Positions 1-8,329 of a stretch of 39,324 bases of DNA are shown here, one piece after another. The stretch is from Thermohalobaculum sp050043005 (GTDB lineage: Bacteria > Pseudomonadota > Alphaproteobacteria > Rhodobacterales > Rhodobacteraceae), in assembly GCA_050043005.1 (NCBI GenBank), contig JBHJIZ010000168.1, forward strand, positions 1 to 39,324, read 5' to 3'. Position 1 is the first letter of the stretch; each line of letters starts with the position of its first letter. The translations under genes were made by a program, and so were the position numbers. A model generated the notes under the pieces. That model had not been told where the DNA came from. It made no database searches and worked only from the letters and a program-made list of their open reading frames with translations.

Positions 1-1
1 C

Positions 2-1306
2 TCGGGGGTGCTGGGGTACTGGCGCTATGCGACAGCCCTGGTGACCGCCGAGGACCTGTTTGACCGTTCGCTGTTGGCGGCAACGCTGGCAGTCTCGCGC
101 GATGTGTCGGTATCTGGCGGTGACGCTCTGTCGATCACGACCCGCGATTTGATCGCGCGGGCCGCTGGAGGGCGGGTGTTCTACCATGTGGCTGGGCCGG
201 ACCGGGCCTATGTCACGGGATATGCCTATCCGCCCGTTCCGCCGGTTGGGTTGTCCGAAGCCGAAAACACACCGCAACTTTACAACACGCTCTACCATGG
301 GGCACCCGTCCGCGCGCTGCGCCTGGTCGAGCAATCCGTTTCTGGGCCGTTCCTGGGTCTGGCGACGGTTACGGTCTGGCAGCGGCAGGACGAGCGGCGC
401 GCTTTCGCCCGGTCCTTGGCGGCGCGGTCGGCGGTGCTGCTGGGTATCCTGATCCTGACGGTCGGGCTGGTGATCTGGTTCGGCGTCAACCGCGGGCTGC
501 GTCCGTTGCTGGATCTCGAGAACGCAATCGCGATCCGGTCTTCGGACGACCTGAGTCACATCCGGCGCGAGGTTCCGAGCGAGGTGAAAGGGATTGTCTC
601 GACGTTGAACGCATTGTTTGGCCAGGTGCGCGATGCAATGCAGGCGCGCGACGTCTTCATTTCGAACGCGGCACACCAATTGCGCAACCCCGTCGCCGGA
701 ATGTTGGCCTTGGCCGAAGCGACCGAGTCCGCTGTGACTGAGGACGAGCGCAAGGCCCGGCTGTCCGAACTCAAAGCTGCTGCGGCCCGGACCGCGCGGT
801 TGACCACCCAAATGCTCGCTCTGGAGCGGATAAAGGGAACGAATGAGAACGCGCGCACAGCAGTCGACCTGAACGATGTTGCGCGGGATGTCGCGATGCG
901 CAATGTCGAACGCGTCCTCGCCAAGAACGTTGATCTCGAGTTTCGGCCAGCGGATCGTGCTGTGACGCTGTGCGCCGATGCTATGATGATCGAAGAGGCA
1001 TTGGAGAACCTGATCGACAACGCACTGAAGCATGGTGGCCCGGGTTTGACGCAGATCGTCGTATCCGTCGGCTGTACTGATGGCTCGAGTGTTTTGACGG
1101 TCACTGACGACGGTCAGGGCCTTTCGCCCGAAGATGCGGCGTTTGCAACGGAACGTTTCGCTCAGGTCCGCCCGTCCGATGGAAGCGGTCTTGGTCTGGC
1201 GATCGTCTCAGAGATCGCCATCTCGCACGGCGGGAAGCTGAAAGTTGGAGACGCTCGGATCGGCGCGCGCATCAGCCTGTGTTTTCCTCGTCGCGCTCGA
1301 TCTTGA
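2..1306 (+). CDS. Sensor histidine kinase, 5'-truncated by window edge
   Basis: The C-terminal 430 or so residues of a membrane two-component sensor kinase are visible; the frame is open to the left edge, so the true start lies outside. A periplasmic sensor region (visible residues 1-140) is followed by a hydrophobic membrane segment at about 142-160, a HAMP-like linker, and a HisKA dimerisation domain with the H-box SNAAHQLRNP (phospho-acceptor His at about visible residue 223). The HATPase_c domain shows the N-box LENLIDNALKHGG, the G1 motif DDGQGL and the G2 motif GSGLGLAI. The layout resembles TctE/QseC-type kinases, which often sense organic acids, but the ligand cannot be inferred. A partner response regulator is probably just upstream, outside the window. 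Kinase identity is secure; subfamily is not. Confidence 0.9.
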   Translation, partial: SGVLGYWRYATALVTAEDLFDRSLLAATLAVSRDVSVSGGDALSITTRDLIARAAGGRVFYHVAGPDRAYVTGYAYPPVPPVGLSEAENTPQLYNTLYHGAPVRALRLVEQSVSGPFLGLATVTVWQRQDERRAFARSLAARSAVLLGILILTVGLVIWFGVNRGLRPLLDLENAIAIRSSDDLSHIRREVPSEVKGIVSTLNALFGQVRDAMQARDVFISNAAHQLRNPVAGMLALAEATESAVTEDERKARLSELKAAAARTARLTTQMLALERIKGTNENARTAVDLNDVARDVAMRNVERVLAKNVDLEFRPADRAVTLCADAMMIEEALENLIDNALKHGGPGLTQIVVSVGCTDGSSVLTVTDDGQGLSPEDAAFATERFAQVRPSDGSGLGLAIVSEIAISHGGKLKVGDARIGARISLCFPRRARS

Positions 1307-1484
1307 TCACGACTCGATCGAACACTGCACCGCCGAACGCGATGTTTCCCCATCATTACCAAGCACCGTATACTACCCTGGCACCGCGCGGCAGTTGAGG
1401 TCGACGGTTGTGCGCATTGGATTGCTGCGTGATGAGCGGAACTGATGCGCTTCGTCCGTCGCGACCCGTGGATCCAGCGCAATC

Positions 1485-1504
1485 CACACAGTTTCTGCTG
1501 TGTG
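1485..1504. repeat. Perfect 7-bp inverted repeat in intergenic gap
   Basis: The gap 1307-1576 holds no convincing gene. It contains one perfect hairpin: CACACAG, a 6-base loop TTTCTG, then CTGTGTG. No clear T-run follows, so it is at best a weak terminator for the upstream kinase, or chance. Nothing else stands out in the gap. Confidence 0.3.
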
Positions 1505-1576
1505 CCCAGTCTTTCAATTTGTTCTGCTCTCCCGTAAGGTCGGCGCAACGAAAAGAATGACGACGCGGAGAGCAGC

Positions 1577-2704
1577 ATGGTGGTATCGCAGGTGCGCGAC
1601 CGGCCACGCATTGCCGTTCTGGCGATGGCGGTTCTGGCGGGGCTTTTGCCGTTGGCGGCCTGTGCCGAGATCGAGGTCGGAGCCGAGGTGGCGAAACGGG
1701 TGAGCCGTTCGGTCGAGCAATCGTCCGGGTTGAGTGCTGCTACCGGGACCCAGCTTGCCCAAGCCAACACGGATAGCAGCCCGCAGGCGATATCGCCTTT
1801 CCTGCGCCCGGCGCCGGAAATTTTTGAAGCGACGGGACTGGCGATTTGGGATGGCAAGCGGACGCTCCAGGGCGTCTGGGTGGCACATCCGCTGGCCAGT
1901 TCGGCGCGGCGGGTCCGGATCTTCAATCAGGACAATGGTCAGGCCGTGGACGGGGCGCTTTTCAAGCGTGACGCGTCGGGGGGCGGTGCCTCGGTCCTGA
2001 TATCCTCCGAGGCAGCTCAGCTTCTGGGCATGGATGTCGGCACGCCTGCCGAGTTGCGTATCGTCGCGGTCAGCCCGGTCCAGCGTGACACGCAACCCGC
2101 GCAGCCGACGGATCAGGTGGCGCAATCCGAGACCCAGGAACCGGTTGAAGCTGAACAAGACGCGCAGAGCGAACCGACCGGATCCGAGCCAGAGACCGAG
2201 GCGACCCAAAGCCCCGCAGAGCCAGCGGCGACTGAGACAGCGGAAACAACTGAGACAGAGACCGAGGCGGAAGCAGTAGCTGCCGTCAGGACACCAACGC
2301 CGCGCCCCTCTGTACCGGAACCTCAGCCCGAGCCTGAACCCGAGGCAGACCAACCGGCGAAAGAAGAGACAGAGTTCAAGTTCGTCACGGCCGATGAACC
2401 AAAGGAAGCCGAAACGGCAGCAAAGCCCGAACCCAAGGAAGAGCCGAAGACCGCAGCGCGGACCAGTACGCTGAAATTGCCCTTCATTCAGGCGGGCATT
2501 TTCGGTGTCGAGGCCAACGCGACGAAGCTCGTGAAGCGGATCGAGGCCAAGGACCTCCCGGCTGTTGGGAAAACCCTTACCTCGAAGGGGCGAAAACTGA
2601 CCAGGGTTCTGGCGGGGCCGTTTGAAACTGTGGCAGAACGCAATGCCGCGCTGCGCACAATTCGCGGTATGGGTTTGAAGGACGCGGCGCCGGTCCGCAG
2701 GTGA
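1577..2704 (+). CDS. SPOR-domain lipoprotein with degenerate RlpA-like region
   Basis: A 375-residue predicted outer-membrane lipoprotein. The N-terminus has a basic-hydrophobic signal sequence ending in the lipobox-like LAAC (Cys at about residue 29). Residues 80-175 resemble a double-psi beta-barrel of the RlpA type (ARRVRIFNQDNG and SSEAAQLLGM stretches), but the usual RlpA catalytic acidic motif is not evident. A long Glu/Pro/Thr-rich, poorly ordered linker (about 175-290) leads to a C-terminal SPOR domain (about 298-375), which in known families binds peptidoglycan stripped of stem peptides at septa. The start is supported by GGAGAG upstream. The stop overlaps the open frame of the D,D-carboxypeptidase gene that follows, consistent with a shared cell-wall role. 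SPOR assignment is good; the barrel is inference. Confidence 0.8.
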   Translation: MVVSQVRDRPRIAVLAMAVLAGLLPLAACAEIEVGAEVAKRVSRSVEQSSGLSAATGTQLAQANTDSSPQAISPFLRPAPEIFEATGLAIWDGKRTLQGVWVAHPLASSARRVRIFNQDNGQAVDGALFKRDASGGGASVLISSEAAQLLGMDVGTPAELRIVAVSPVQRDTQPAQPTDQVAQSETQEPVEAEQDAQSEPTGSEPETEATQSPAEPAATETAETTETETEAEAVAAVRTPTPRPSVPEPQPEPEPEADQPAKEETEFKFVTADEPKEAETAAKPEPKEEPKTAARTSTLKLPFIQAGIFGVEANATKLVKRIEAKDLPAVGKTLTSKGRKLTRVLAGPFETVAERNAALRTIRGMGLKDAAPVRR

Positions 2705-2727
2705 TCATAAGATCAGGAGTGCACGGG

Positions 2728-3882
2728 ATGCTTGCCCTGAAAGGCCGTCTTTTCGCATCTTTCGTTGGTTTGCTGCTCTCAACCCTGTGCGCAGAATCTG
2801 CGTTTGCACAGAGTCAGGGAACGCCAGCCAGTGCTGCCATCGTCATCGATATGACCTCTGGCGCGGTGTTGCTCGAGAAGAACGCGGACCAACCGCTTCC
2901 GCCCGCCTCGATGTCGAAGCTCATGACGCTGTTCATGGTGTTCGAAGCGCTCGAACAGGGCCGGATCTCGATGGGTGACACGTTCCGGACGTCCAAGCGT
3001 GCCTCGCAGATGGGCGGCTCGAAGATGTTCCTGCGAGAAGGCGGTCTGGTCAGCGTCGAAGACTTGATCCGTGGCGTGATCGTGCAATCGGGGAACGATG
3101 CGGCCGTGGCAATTGCCGAAGCGTTGGCCGGGACCGAGGAAACGTTTGCCGAGCGGATGACACAGCGCGGGCGCGATCTTGGTCTGGAGAATTCGGTCTT
3201 TGCAAACTCGACCGGTTGGCCCGACCAGAGGCAATTGATGACGGTGCGCGATCTTGCGAAGCTCGCAGGGCTTTTGGTTGAACGCTTCCCCAACTACTAC
3301 CCGATGTTTGCAGAGACGGATTTCACCTGGGACGGTGTCGCGCAGAAGAACCGCAATCCGCTTCTGAATCTCGGTGTACGCCCAGAAAGTTTAAAAACCG
3401 GTCACACGGAGGAGGCTGGCTATGGCCTGGTTGCCTCGGCCATCCGGGGGCAACGCCGGATCGTGATGGTCGTCTCAGGCCTCGAAAGCAAGGGCGAGCG
3501 GCGCCACGAGGCCGAGCGTCTGATCAATTGGTCGTTCCGCGCGTTCGAGACACGAGAATTGTACGCAGCGGGCGAGGGCATCATCGATGCACCGGTCTGG
3601 ATTGGGTCCTCGGCGACGGTCACGTTAGCGCCGGAACGCGATGTCATGGTGACGGCACCCTTCGGGACACTGGATAAGGCGGAGTTGAAGATCCGCTACG
3701 AGGGGCCGGTTCCTGCACCGATCGCAGAGGGTCAGGCGATTGGCTATGTCGAGATCGACGTGCCGGAACTGTCGACGGTCAAGATCCCCTTGGTGGCCAA
3801 GCAAGCCGTGGAAACGGGTGGATTTCTCACCCGGATGCAGGCGGCGGGACAGCTGCTTCTTGAACCGCTGTTCCCGGGGTGA
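2728..3882 (+). CDS. D-alanyl-D-alanine carboxypeptidase (PBP5/6 family)
   Basis: A periplasmic serine peptidase that trims the terminal D-Ala from peptidoglycan pentapeptides. From the chosen start it has 384 residues with a cleavable signal peptide (about 1-28, ending AFA|Q). The three penicillin-binding motifs are visible: SMSK (nucleophile Ser about 61, Lys 64), SGN (121-123) and KTG (223-225). The C-terminal PBP5-like beta domain follows (about 270-384). The frame is open from a GTG at 2701, but the ATG at 2728 has a better ribosome site (CAGGAG) and gives a normal signal peptide. It ends overlapping tmk by 4 bp. DacA/DacC/DacF paralogues cannot be separated here. Confidence 0.93.
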   Translation: MLALKGRLFASFVGLLLSTLCAESAFAQSQGTPASAAIVIDMTSGAVLLEKNADQPLPPASMSKLMTLFMVFEALEQGRISMGDTFRTSKRASQMGGSKMFLREGGLVSVEDLIRGVIVQSGNDAAVAIAEALAGTEETFAERMTQRGRDLGLENSVFANSTGWPDQRQLMTVRDLAKLAGLLVERFPNYYPMFAETDFTWDGVAQKNRNPLLNLGVRPESLKTGHTEEAGYGLVASAIRGQRRIVMVVSGLESKGERRHEAERLINWSFRAFETRELYAAGEGIIDAPVWIGSSATVTLAPERDVMVTAPFGTLDKAELKIRYEGPVPAPIAEGQAIGYVEIDVPELSTVKIPLVAKQAVETGGFLTRMQAAGQLLLEPLFPG

Positions 3883-4502
3883 GCGGCGTTTTTCTGACTC
3901 TCGAAGGGATCGATGGCGCCGGCAAGTCGACGCAGGCGCGCTTGCTGGCGGACCGGCTTTCGGACGCGGGGAAAGGCGTCGTGTTAACACGAGAGCCGGG
4001 CGGCGCGCCGGGCGCCGAGGAAATCCGTGATCTTCTGGTTCGCGGTGAGCCGGGGCGCTGGTCGGCCGAGACCGAGCTTCTGTTGTTCACGGCGGCGCGG
4101 CGGGATCATGTCGAGCGTACGATCCGGCCTGCGATCACTCGGGGTGATGTCGTGATCTGCGATCGCTTCGTGGACTCGACGCGCGCGTATCAGGGGTCAG
4201 GTGCGCTGCGCGAGAAGGTGGATGTTCTGCATGACCTGATGATCGGTCTTGATGCCGATCTGACACTGATTTTCGATCTCGACCCTCAGGCTGGGTTGGC
4301 GCGCGCCGGGCAACGTGCGACACCGGGGGAAGACCGGTTCGAGCAGAAGGGTCTGGGATTCCTGACGGACCTGCGGGCGGCCTATCTAGAGATCGCCCGC
4401 GCAGAACCGGATCGGTGCGCAGTGATCGATGCATCCGGTGAACCGGAGGCGATTCACGCTGACGTCTGGAGCGTCGTTTCGGCCAAGTTGGCGGTTGCGT
4501 GA
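3879..4502 (+). CDS. tmk: Thymidylate kinase
   Basis: dTMP kinase phosphorylates dTMP to dTDP with ATP in the cytoplasm, in the dTTP pathway. The 207-residue length is typical. Visible motifs are the P-loop GIDGAGKST (residues 10-18), TREPGG, and the DRF signature followed by STRAYQG, which bind phosphate and dTMP. The GTG start overlaps the stop of the preceding carboxypeptidase gene (GTGA), and its own stop overlaps the holB start, so translation is probably coupled. The tmk-holB-tatD order is a common bacterial arrangement. Confidence 0.97.
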   Translation: MSGVFLTLEGIDGAGKSTQARLLADRLSDAGKGVVLTREPGGAPGAEEIRDLLVRGEPGRWSAETELLLFTAARRDHVERTIRPAITRGDVVICDRFVDSTRAYQGSGALREKVDVLHDLMIGLDADLTLIFDLDPQAGLARAGQRATPGEDRFEQKGLGFLTDLRAAYLEIARAEPDRCAVIDASGEPEAIHADVWSVVSAKLAVA

Positions 4503-5650
4503 TGGCAGAGGATGTCGCGCCACCCGAGCCTGATTGCGTTCCGGGATTTCCGCATCCCCGCTCGGCACGACATGTGTTCGGTCAGGAGGAGGCCGAGAGA
4601 GCGTTTCTAGACGCTCTGGCGCACGACCGTTTGCACCATGCGTGGCTTCTGCGCGGACCGCGCGGGATCGGCAAGGCGACCCTGGCCTACAAGATCGCCC
4701 GCACGATGATCGCCAAGCCTGCGGATGACGGCGGTGGATTGTTCGGCGACGTAAGTCCCGTGGTGCCAGAGAACCTGGATGTTCCCGACGACTGCACCGT
4801 GCAAACGCGCATCGAGGCGCAAGCCGAGCCCCGGTTGTCCGTCTTGCGCCGCACACCTCATCCGAACACTGGACGGATGCGTACTGAAATCGTTGTCGAC
4901 GATGTGCGTGCCGTGCGCCGGTTCCTTTCGCTTTCGGCGGCGGATGGCGGATGGCGGGTGATCATCGTCGATGACGCCGACCAGATGAACCGCAACGCGG
5001 CGAACGCATTGCTGAAGTTCCTCGAGGAGCCTCCGGCGGACACGCTGTTCCTGCTGATCAGTCACGCCCCCGCAGGGCTTCTGCCGACCATCCGGTCTCG
5101 GTGTCGTACGCTGGATCTGAAGCCACTCTCGCCGGACAGTCTTGGCGGCGTGTTGCAAGAATTGGATGCGTCGCCGTCCTCGGCGGACGCCGTGCCCCTG
5201 GCCGAATTGTCGGGTGGGTCGGTTGGAGAGTCGCTTCGTCTGGTGGCGGGTGACGGGCTGGCACTCTATCGCGATTTGATTGGCCTGTTGCGGGATGGTG
5301 GCCGGATCGATCGAGCCGGTATCGCCCGCATGGTCGAGCGCTGCGCCGGTCGTCAGAATGACGAAACCTATCGCCAGCTGTTGGACCTGATCAAACTGCT
5401 GATCGCCCGCATGGCCCGCGCCGCCGGGAGGGGTGTGGCGCCGCGTGAGGCCGCGCCGGGCGAACAGGGTTTGTTCAACCGTGTTGCCGCCACGCCGGAG
5501 CAGGCGCGGATCTGGGCGGAGCTGTTTGCGAATGTCACCGCGCGGACACGCCATGCGGTCGCCGTCAATCTTGACCCCGGCCAGACCATCCTAGATACGT
5601 TTTTGCAACTCGATTCCACGCTGGCGCGCCTGAACTCGGTGGTCGCCTGA
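4499..5650 (+). CDS. holB: DNA polymerase III subunit delta'
   Basis: The delta' subunit of the clamp-loader complex that places the beta sliding clamp on DNA. The 383-residue AAA+ protein has a P-loop-like RGPRGIGKA (about 52-60), a Walker B-like IIVDDAD stretch followed by MNRNAANALLKFLEEP, and the SRC motif (IRSRCR) typical of delta' and gamma/tau. The C-terminal helical collar domain follows. The start is GTG at 4499, overlapping the tmk stop; an ATG lies one codon further in. It sits between tmk and tatD as in many Rhodobacterales. Confidence 0.95.
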   Translation: MMAEDVAPPEPDCVPGFPHPRSARHVFGQEEAERAFLDALAHDRLHHAWLLRGPRGIGKATLAYKIARTMIAKPADDGGGLFGDVSPVVPENLDVPDDCTVQTRIEAQAEPRLSVLRRTPHPNTGRMRTEIVVDDVRAVRRFLSLSAADGGWRVIIVDDADQMNRNAANALLKFLEEPPADTLFLLISHAPAGLLPTIRSRCRTLDLKPLSPDSLGGVLQELDASPSSADAVPLAELSGGSVGESLRLVAGDGLALYRDLIGLLRDGGRIDRAGIARMVERCAGRQNDETYRQLLDLIKLLIARMARAAGRGVAPREAAPGEQGLFNRVAATPEQARIWAELFANVTARTRHAVAVNLDPGQTILDTFLQLDSTLARLNSVVA

Positions 5651-5670
5651 ACGCGCGCTAGGGCCCAGCC

Positions 5671-6474
5671 ATGTCTTTGCCAGAACTGGTCGACAGTCAC
5701 TGTCATCTCGATTTCGAGAACCTGCAGGCCGATCTCGACGACGTGGTTGCCCGGGCCCATGCAGCGGGCGTGACGAGGATGGTCACCATCTGCACCCGGC
5801 TGCGGAACGAGCCGCGTGTGCGGGCTTTGGCCGAGCGGTTTGACAGCGTCTTCTACGCGGCAGGCACGCACCCGATGAGTGCGGCAGAGGAGCCGATGAC
5901 CTCGGTCGAGGAACTGGTTGCGCTGGCGGCGCATCCAAGGATGATAGGCATCGGCGAGACGGGGCTGGACTATCACTACACCGCCGAGAGCATGGCCGTG
6001 CAGCAGGAGAGCTTGCGCCTGCATATCGAGGCCTGCCGTCAGACCGGGCTGCCGTTGATCATCCATGCCCGTGATGCCGATGCAGACATGGCCCGGATCT
6101 TGTCGGAAGAGCACGCAGCCGGGGCTTTCACCTGTGTGATGCATTGCTTTTCGTCCGGTGCGGAGCTGGCCCGGACGTGCCTGGATCTTGGGTTCTACCT
6201 GTCCATGTCCGGGATCACAGCTTTCCCGAAGTCAACGGCATTGCGGGAGATTTTCGCCGCGGCGCCGTTGGACCGCATCCTGGTCGAGACCGACAGTCCT
6301 TACCTCGCGCCGCCGCCGCATCGCGGCAAGCGCTGCGAACCGGCCTATACGGCTTTGACAGCCGCGAAGGGGGCCGAGACGATGGGTGTCGTTTACGAGA
6401 CGTTCTGCAAGGCCACGACCGAAAACTTCGATCGCTTGTTCTGGAAAGCCGCGGGCAGGCAGGCCGCCGCATGA
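5671..6474 (+). CDS. tatD: TatD-family metal-dependent hydrolase (putative DNase)
   Basis: A TIM-barrel metallohydrolase of 267 residues. The metal-binding signature is complete: DSHCHLDF (His10, His12), GIGETGLDYHY with the conserved Glu, IIHARDA, MHCFSSG and ETDSPYLAP. The family includes TatD/YcfH enzymes with 3'-5' exonuclease or DNA-repair activity; the physiological substrate here is not determined by sequence. It lies 20 bp after holB and its stop overlaps the next gene by 4 bp. Confidence 0.93.
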   Translation: MSLPELVDSHCHLDFENLQADLDDVVARAHAAGVTRMVTICTRLRNEPRVRALAERFDSVFYAAGTHPMSAAEEPMTSVEELVALAAHPRMIGIGETGLDYHYTAESMAVQQESLRLHIEACRQTGLPLIIHARDADADMARILSEEHAAGAFTCVMHCFSSGAELARTCLDLGFYLSMSGITAFPKSTALREIFAAAPLDRILVETDSPYLAPPPHRGKRCEPAYTALTAAKGAETMGVVYETFCKATTENFDRLFWKAAGRQAAA

Positions 6475-7289
6475 GCGATGTGCTGCGCTTCACGATCCTG
6501 GGCTGCGGGTCCTCGGGCGGCGTGCCAAGAATCGGGGCCAAGGGACCGATCTGGGGCGCATGCGATCCGGAGAACCCCAGGAACCGCCGCCGCCGCTGCG
6601 CGTTGCTGGTTCAGCGGATCGGGCCTGAAGGTAAGACAACCGTGCTGCTGGATGCCGGACCGGATGTTCGCGAGCAATTGATTGATGCGGGCGCGGGCTG
6701 GCTCAACGCCCTGATCCTGACCCATGACCATGCAGATCACGTTCACGGTATCGATGATTTGCGCATGGTGGTCTTCAACCGGCGTGCTCGCTTGCCATGC
6801 TGGATGGACGCGCGCACGACAAAGACCATGGATGCGCGGTTTGGATATGTCTTCGAGACACCGCCGGGGTCGTCGTATCCGCCGATCATGGACAAGCATC
6901 TTATCGACGGACCGGTGACGATCGATGGACGGGGCGGAGAGATCACCTGCGAGCCCTTCGAGGTACCGCATGGCGACATCACGGCTTTGGGCTTTCGGAT
7001 CGGCCCGGTTGCCTACACACCCGATGTGTCGGAGATGTCCGAGGCAGGTTGGACGGCGGTCAACGGGATAGACTGCTGGATCACGGATGCGCTGCGCTAT
7101 ACCCCACACCCGAGCCACGCAAATGTCGAGACGGCGGTCGCCTGGATCAAGCGGGCGGCGCCGAAGCGGGCGATCCTGACCAACCTGCACGTCGATATCG
7201 ACTACGAAACCCTGGCAGTACAGACGCCAGAAAACGTCTCTCCCGCCCAAGACGGGCTGATCCTGGAATACGAGATGAGCGCCGTTTGA
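6471..7289 (+). CDS. Metallo-beta-lactamase-fold hydrolase (PhnP-like)
   Basis: A cytoplasmic metallohydrolase of 272 residues with the HxHxDH motif in LTHDHADHVHG (His85, His87, Asp89, His90) and further metal ligands in the H-G-D and His-containing C-terminal stretches. The GCGSSGGVPR start and the CDPENPRNRRRRC stretch resemble the PhnP/phosphodiesterase branch, which cleaves cyclic phosphodiesters, although no phosphonate genes are nearby. The true ATG overlaps the tatD stop by 4 bp (ATGA); the frame is open further upstream but that part is out-of-frame tatD. Exact substrate unknown. Confidence 0.88.
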   Translation: MSDVLRFTILGCGSSGGVPRIGAKGPIWGACDPENPRNRRRRCALLVQRIGPEGKTTVLLDAGPDVREQLIDAGAGWLNALILTHDHADHVHGIDDLRMVVFNRRARLPCWMDARTTKTMDARFGYVFETPPGSSYPPIMDKHLIDGPVTIDGRGGEITCEPFEVPHGDITALGFRIGPVAYTPDVSEMSEAGWTAVNGIDCWITDALRYTPHPSHANVETAVAWIKRAAPKRAILTNLHVDIDYETLAVQTPENVSPAQDGLILEYEMSAV

Positions 7290-8230
7290 GCATACTTCTC
7301 ACGCTGCTCGAGATCGTCGTTCCGGTCTTCCTGCTGATCTCTGCGGGGTACTTTTCGGTCCTCAGCAAGTTCCTGACCAGCGCGATCATGGATGCGCTGA
7401 TCAAGTTCCAGGTCTCGGTCGCTGTGCCCGTTCTGTTGTTCAATGCGATGTATCATACCGACCTGGGCACCTCGCTGAACATCTATGCGATGATCGGGTT
7501 CTTCGGATCCGGAACGGTGGCGTTCTTCGCGGCCATCCTTCTGTCGCGCATCGTCTGGAAGCGCAGACCGGGCGAGGCAGTGGCCGTCGGGTTCTGTGCC
7601 TTTTTCCCGAACGCGGTGATGCTGGGTATTCCGATTGCCGACCGGGCCTTCGGCGAGGCGACCATGGGCGCGGTCTTTGGGATCATTGCGTTCCACTCGA
7701 TGTACAACTGGTTCATGGGCTTCGTGACGATGGAGGCGGTTCGGCGCGACAGCGAGACAATCTGGGCGGGTTTTCGCAAGGCGTTCACGACGACCTTTCA
7801 GAACCCGCTGATGATCGGGTTGATGCTGGGGATGGCGGCAAACCTGGTCGGGTTGCCAATCCCGACGGTCGGGCAGGATGCGCTGAACATGATGGCGGAT
7901 GCAGCACTGCCCGTTGCCCTGTTTGCCTTGGGCGGCGTGCTGACGCGGTACAGCATCAAGGCCGAGATCAGCGAGGCGTTGATGGTTTCGGTGTTCTCGC
8001 TGCTGGTGCACCCGGCGGTGGCTTGGGTGATCACGGCGCTGATCTTCGATCTGCCCACGCCATACGTGCAGGCCACGGTACTGATTGCCTGCATGCCGAC
8101 AGGCATCAACAGCTACATCTTCGCGACGGTCTACAACCGCGCGGTCGGCACGGCCGCAAGCACGGTGATCATCGCGACGATCCTGAGCCTTGGGACCATC
8201 ACCGGGTGGCTCTGGTTCCTGGGCGTTTAG
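7286..8230 (+). CDS. AEC-family transporter
   Basis: An inner-membrane carrier of the auxin efflux carrier (AEC/BASS-like) family with about 10 hydrophobic segments over 314 residues. Features include the N-terminal LLEIVVPVFLLISAGY segment and the later IACMPTGINSYIFA stretch, which matches the conserved AEC C-terminal helix region. The best start is TTG at 7286, overlapping the preceding stop (TTGA), since the homologous protein begins here; longer frames run through the previous gene out of frame. Substrate unknown; relatives such as MdcF carry dicarboxylates. It ends in TAG, just before a terminator shared with the convergent puf operon. Confidence 0.87.
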   Translation: MSILLTLLEIVVPVFLLISAGYFSVLSKFLTSAIMDALIKFQVSVAVPVLLFNAMYHTDLGTSLNIYAMIGFFGSGTVAFFAAILLSRIVWKRRPGEAVAVGFCAFFPNAVMLGIPIADRAFGEATMGAVFGIIAFHSMYNWFMGFVTMEAVRRDSETIWAGFRKAFTTTFQNPLMIGLMLGMAANLVGLPIPTVGQDALNMMADAALPVALFALGGVLTRYSIKAEISEALMVSVFSLLVHPAVAWVITALIFDLPTPYVQATVLIACMPTGINSYIFATVYNRAVGTAASTVIIATILSLGTITGWLWFLGV

Positions 8231-8262
8231 CGCAGGTTCGATTTGCCAGTGTGACCCAAATG

Positions 8263-8291
8263 AAAAAGGCCCCAGAGGATCCTCCAGGGCC
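8263..8291 (-). terminator. Intrinsic terminator of the puf operon (possibly bidirectional)
   Basis: An imperfect 12-bp inverted repeat runs from 8268 (GGCCCCAGAGGA) to 8291 (TCCTCCAGGGCC), flanked on the left by AAAAA at 8263-8267. Read on the minus strand the stem is followed by TTTTTC, a rho-independent terminator about 40 bp beyond pufC. On the plus strand the T-tract is poor. It marks the boundary between housekeeping genes and the PGC. Confidence 0.75.
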
Positions 8292-8329
8292 GCATTTGAT
8301 CTGGCTCTCGTGGACTTATGTCAGCACGA

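Noticed and set aside
1307..1576. Possible tRNA or small RNA in the gap after the sensor kinase
   Set aside because: Only a 7-bp hairpin was found; no cloverleaf, no tRNA-like T-loop and no T-run terminator.
1162..2353. Minus-strand frames of 254 and 279 codons
   Set aside because: They are antisense to the SPOR lipoprotein and the intergenic gap; Arg/Leu/Gly-rich low-complexity translations with no motif.
4607..5554. 315-codon minus-strand frame
   Set aside because: It is antisense to holB, which has clear AAA+ and SRC motifs.
6144..6470. Upstream extension of the metallo-beta-lactamase-fold gene
   Set aside because: This part is tatD read in another frame. The ATG at 6471, overlapping the tatD stop, begins the conserved protein.
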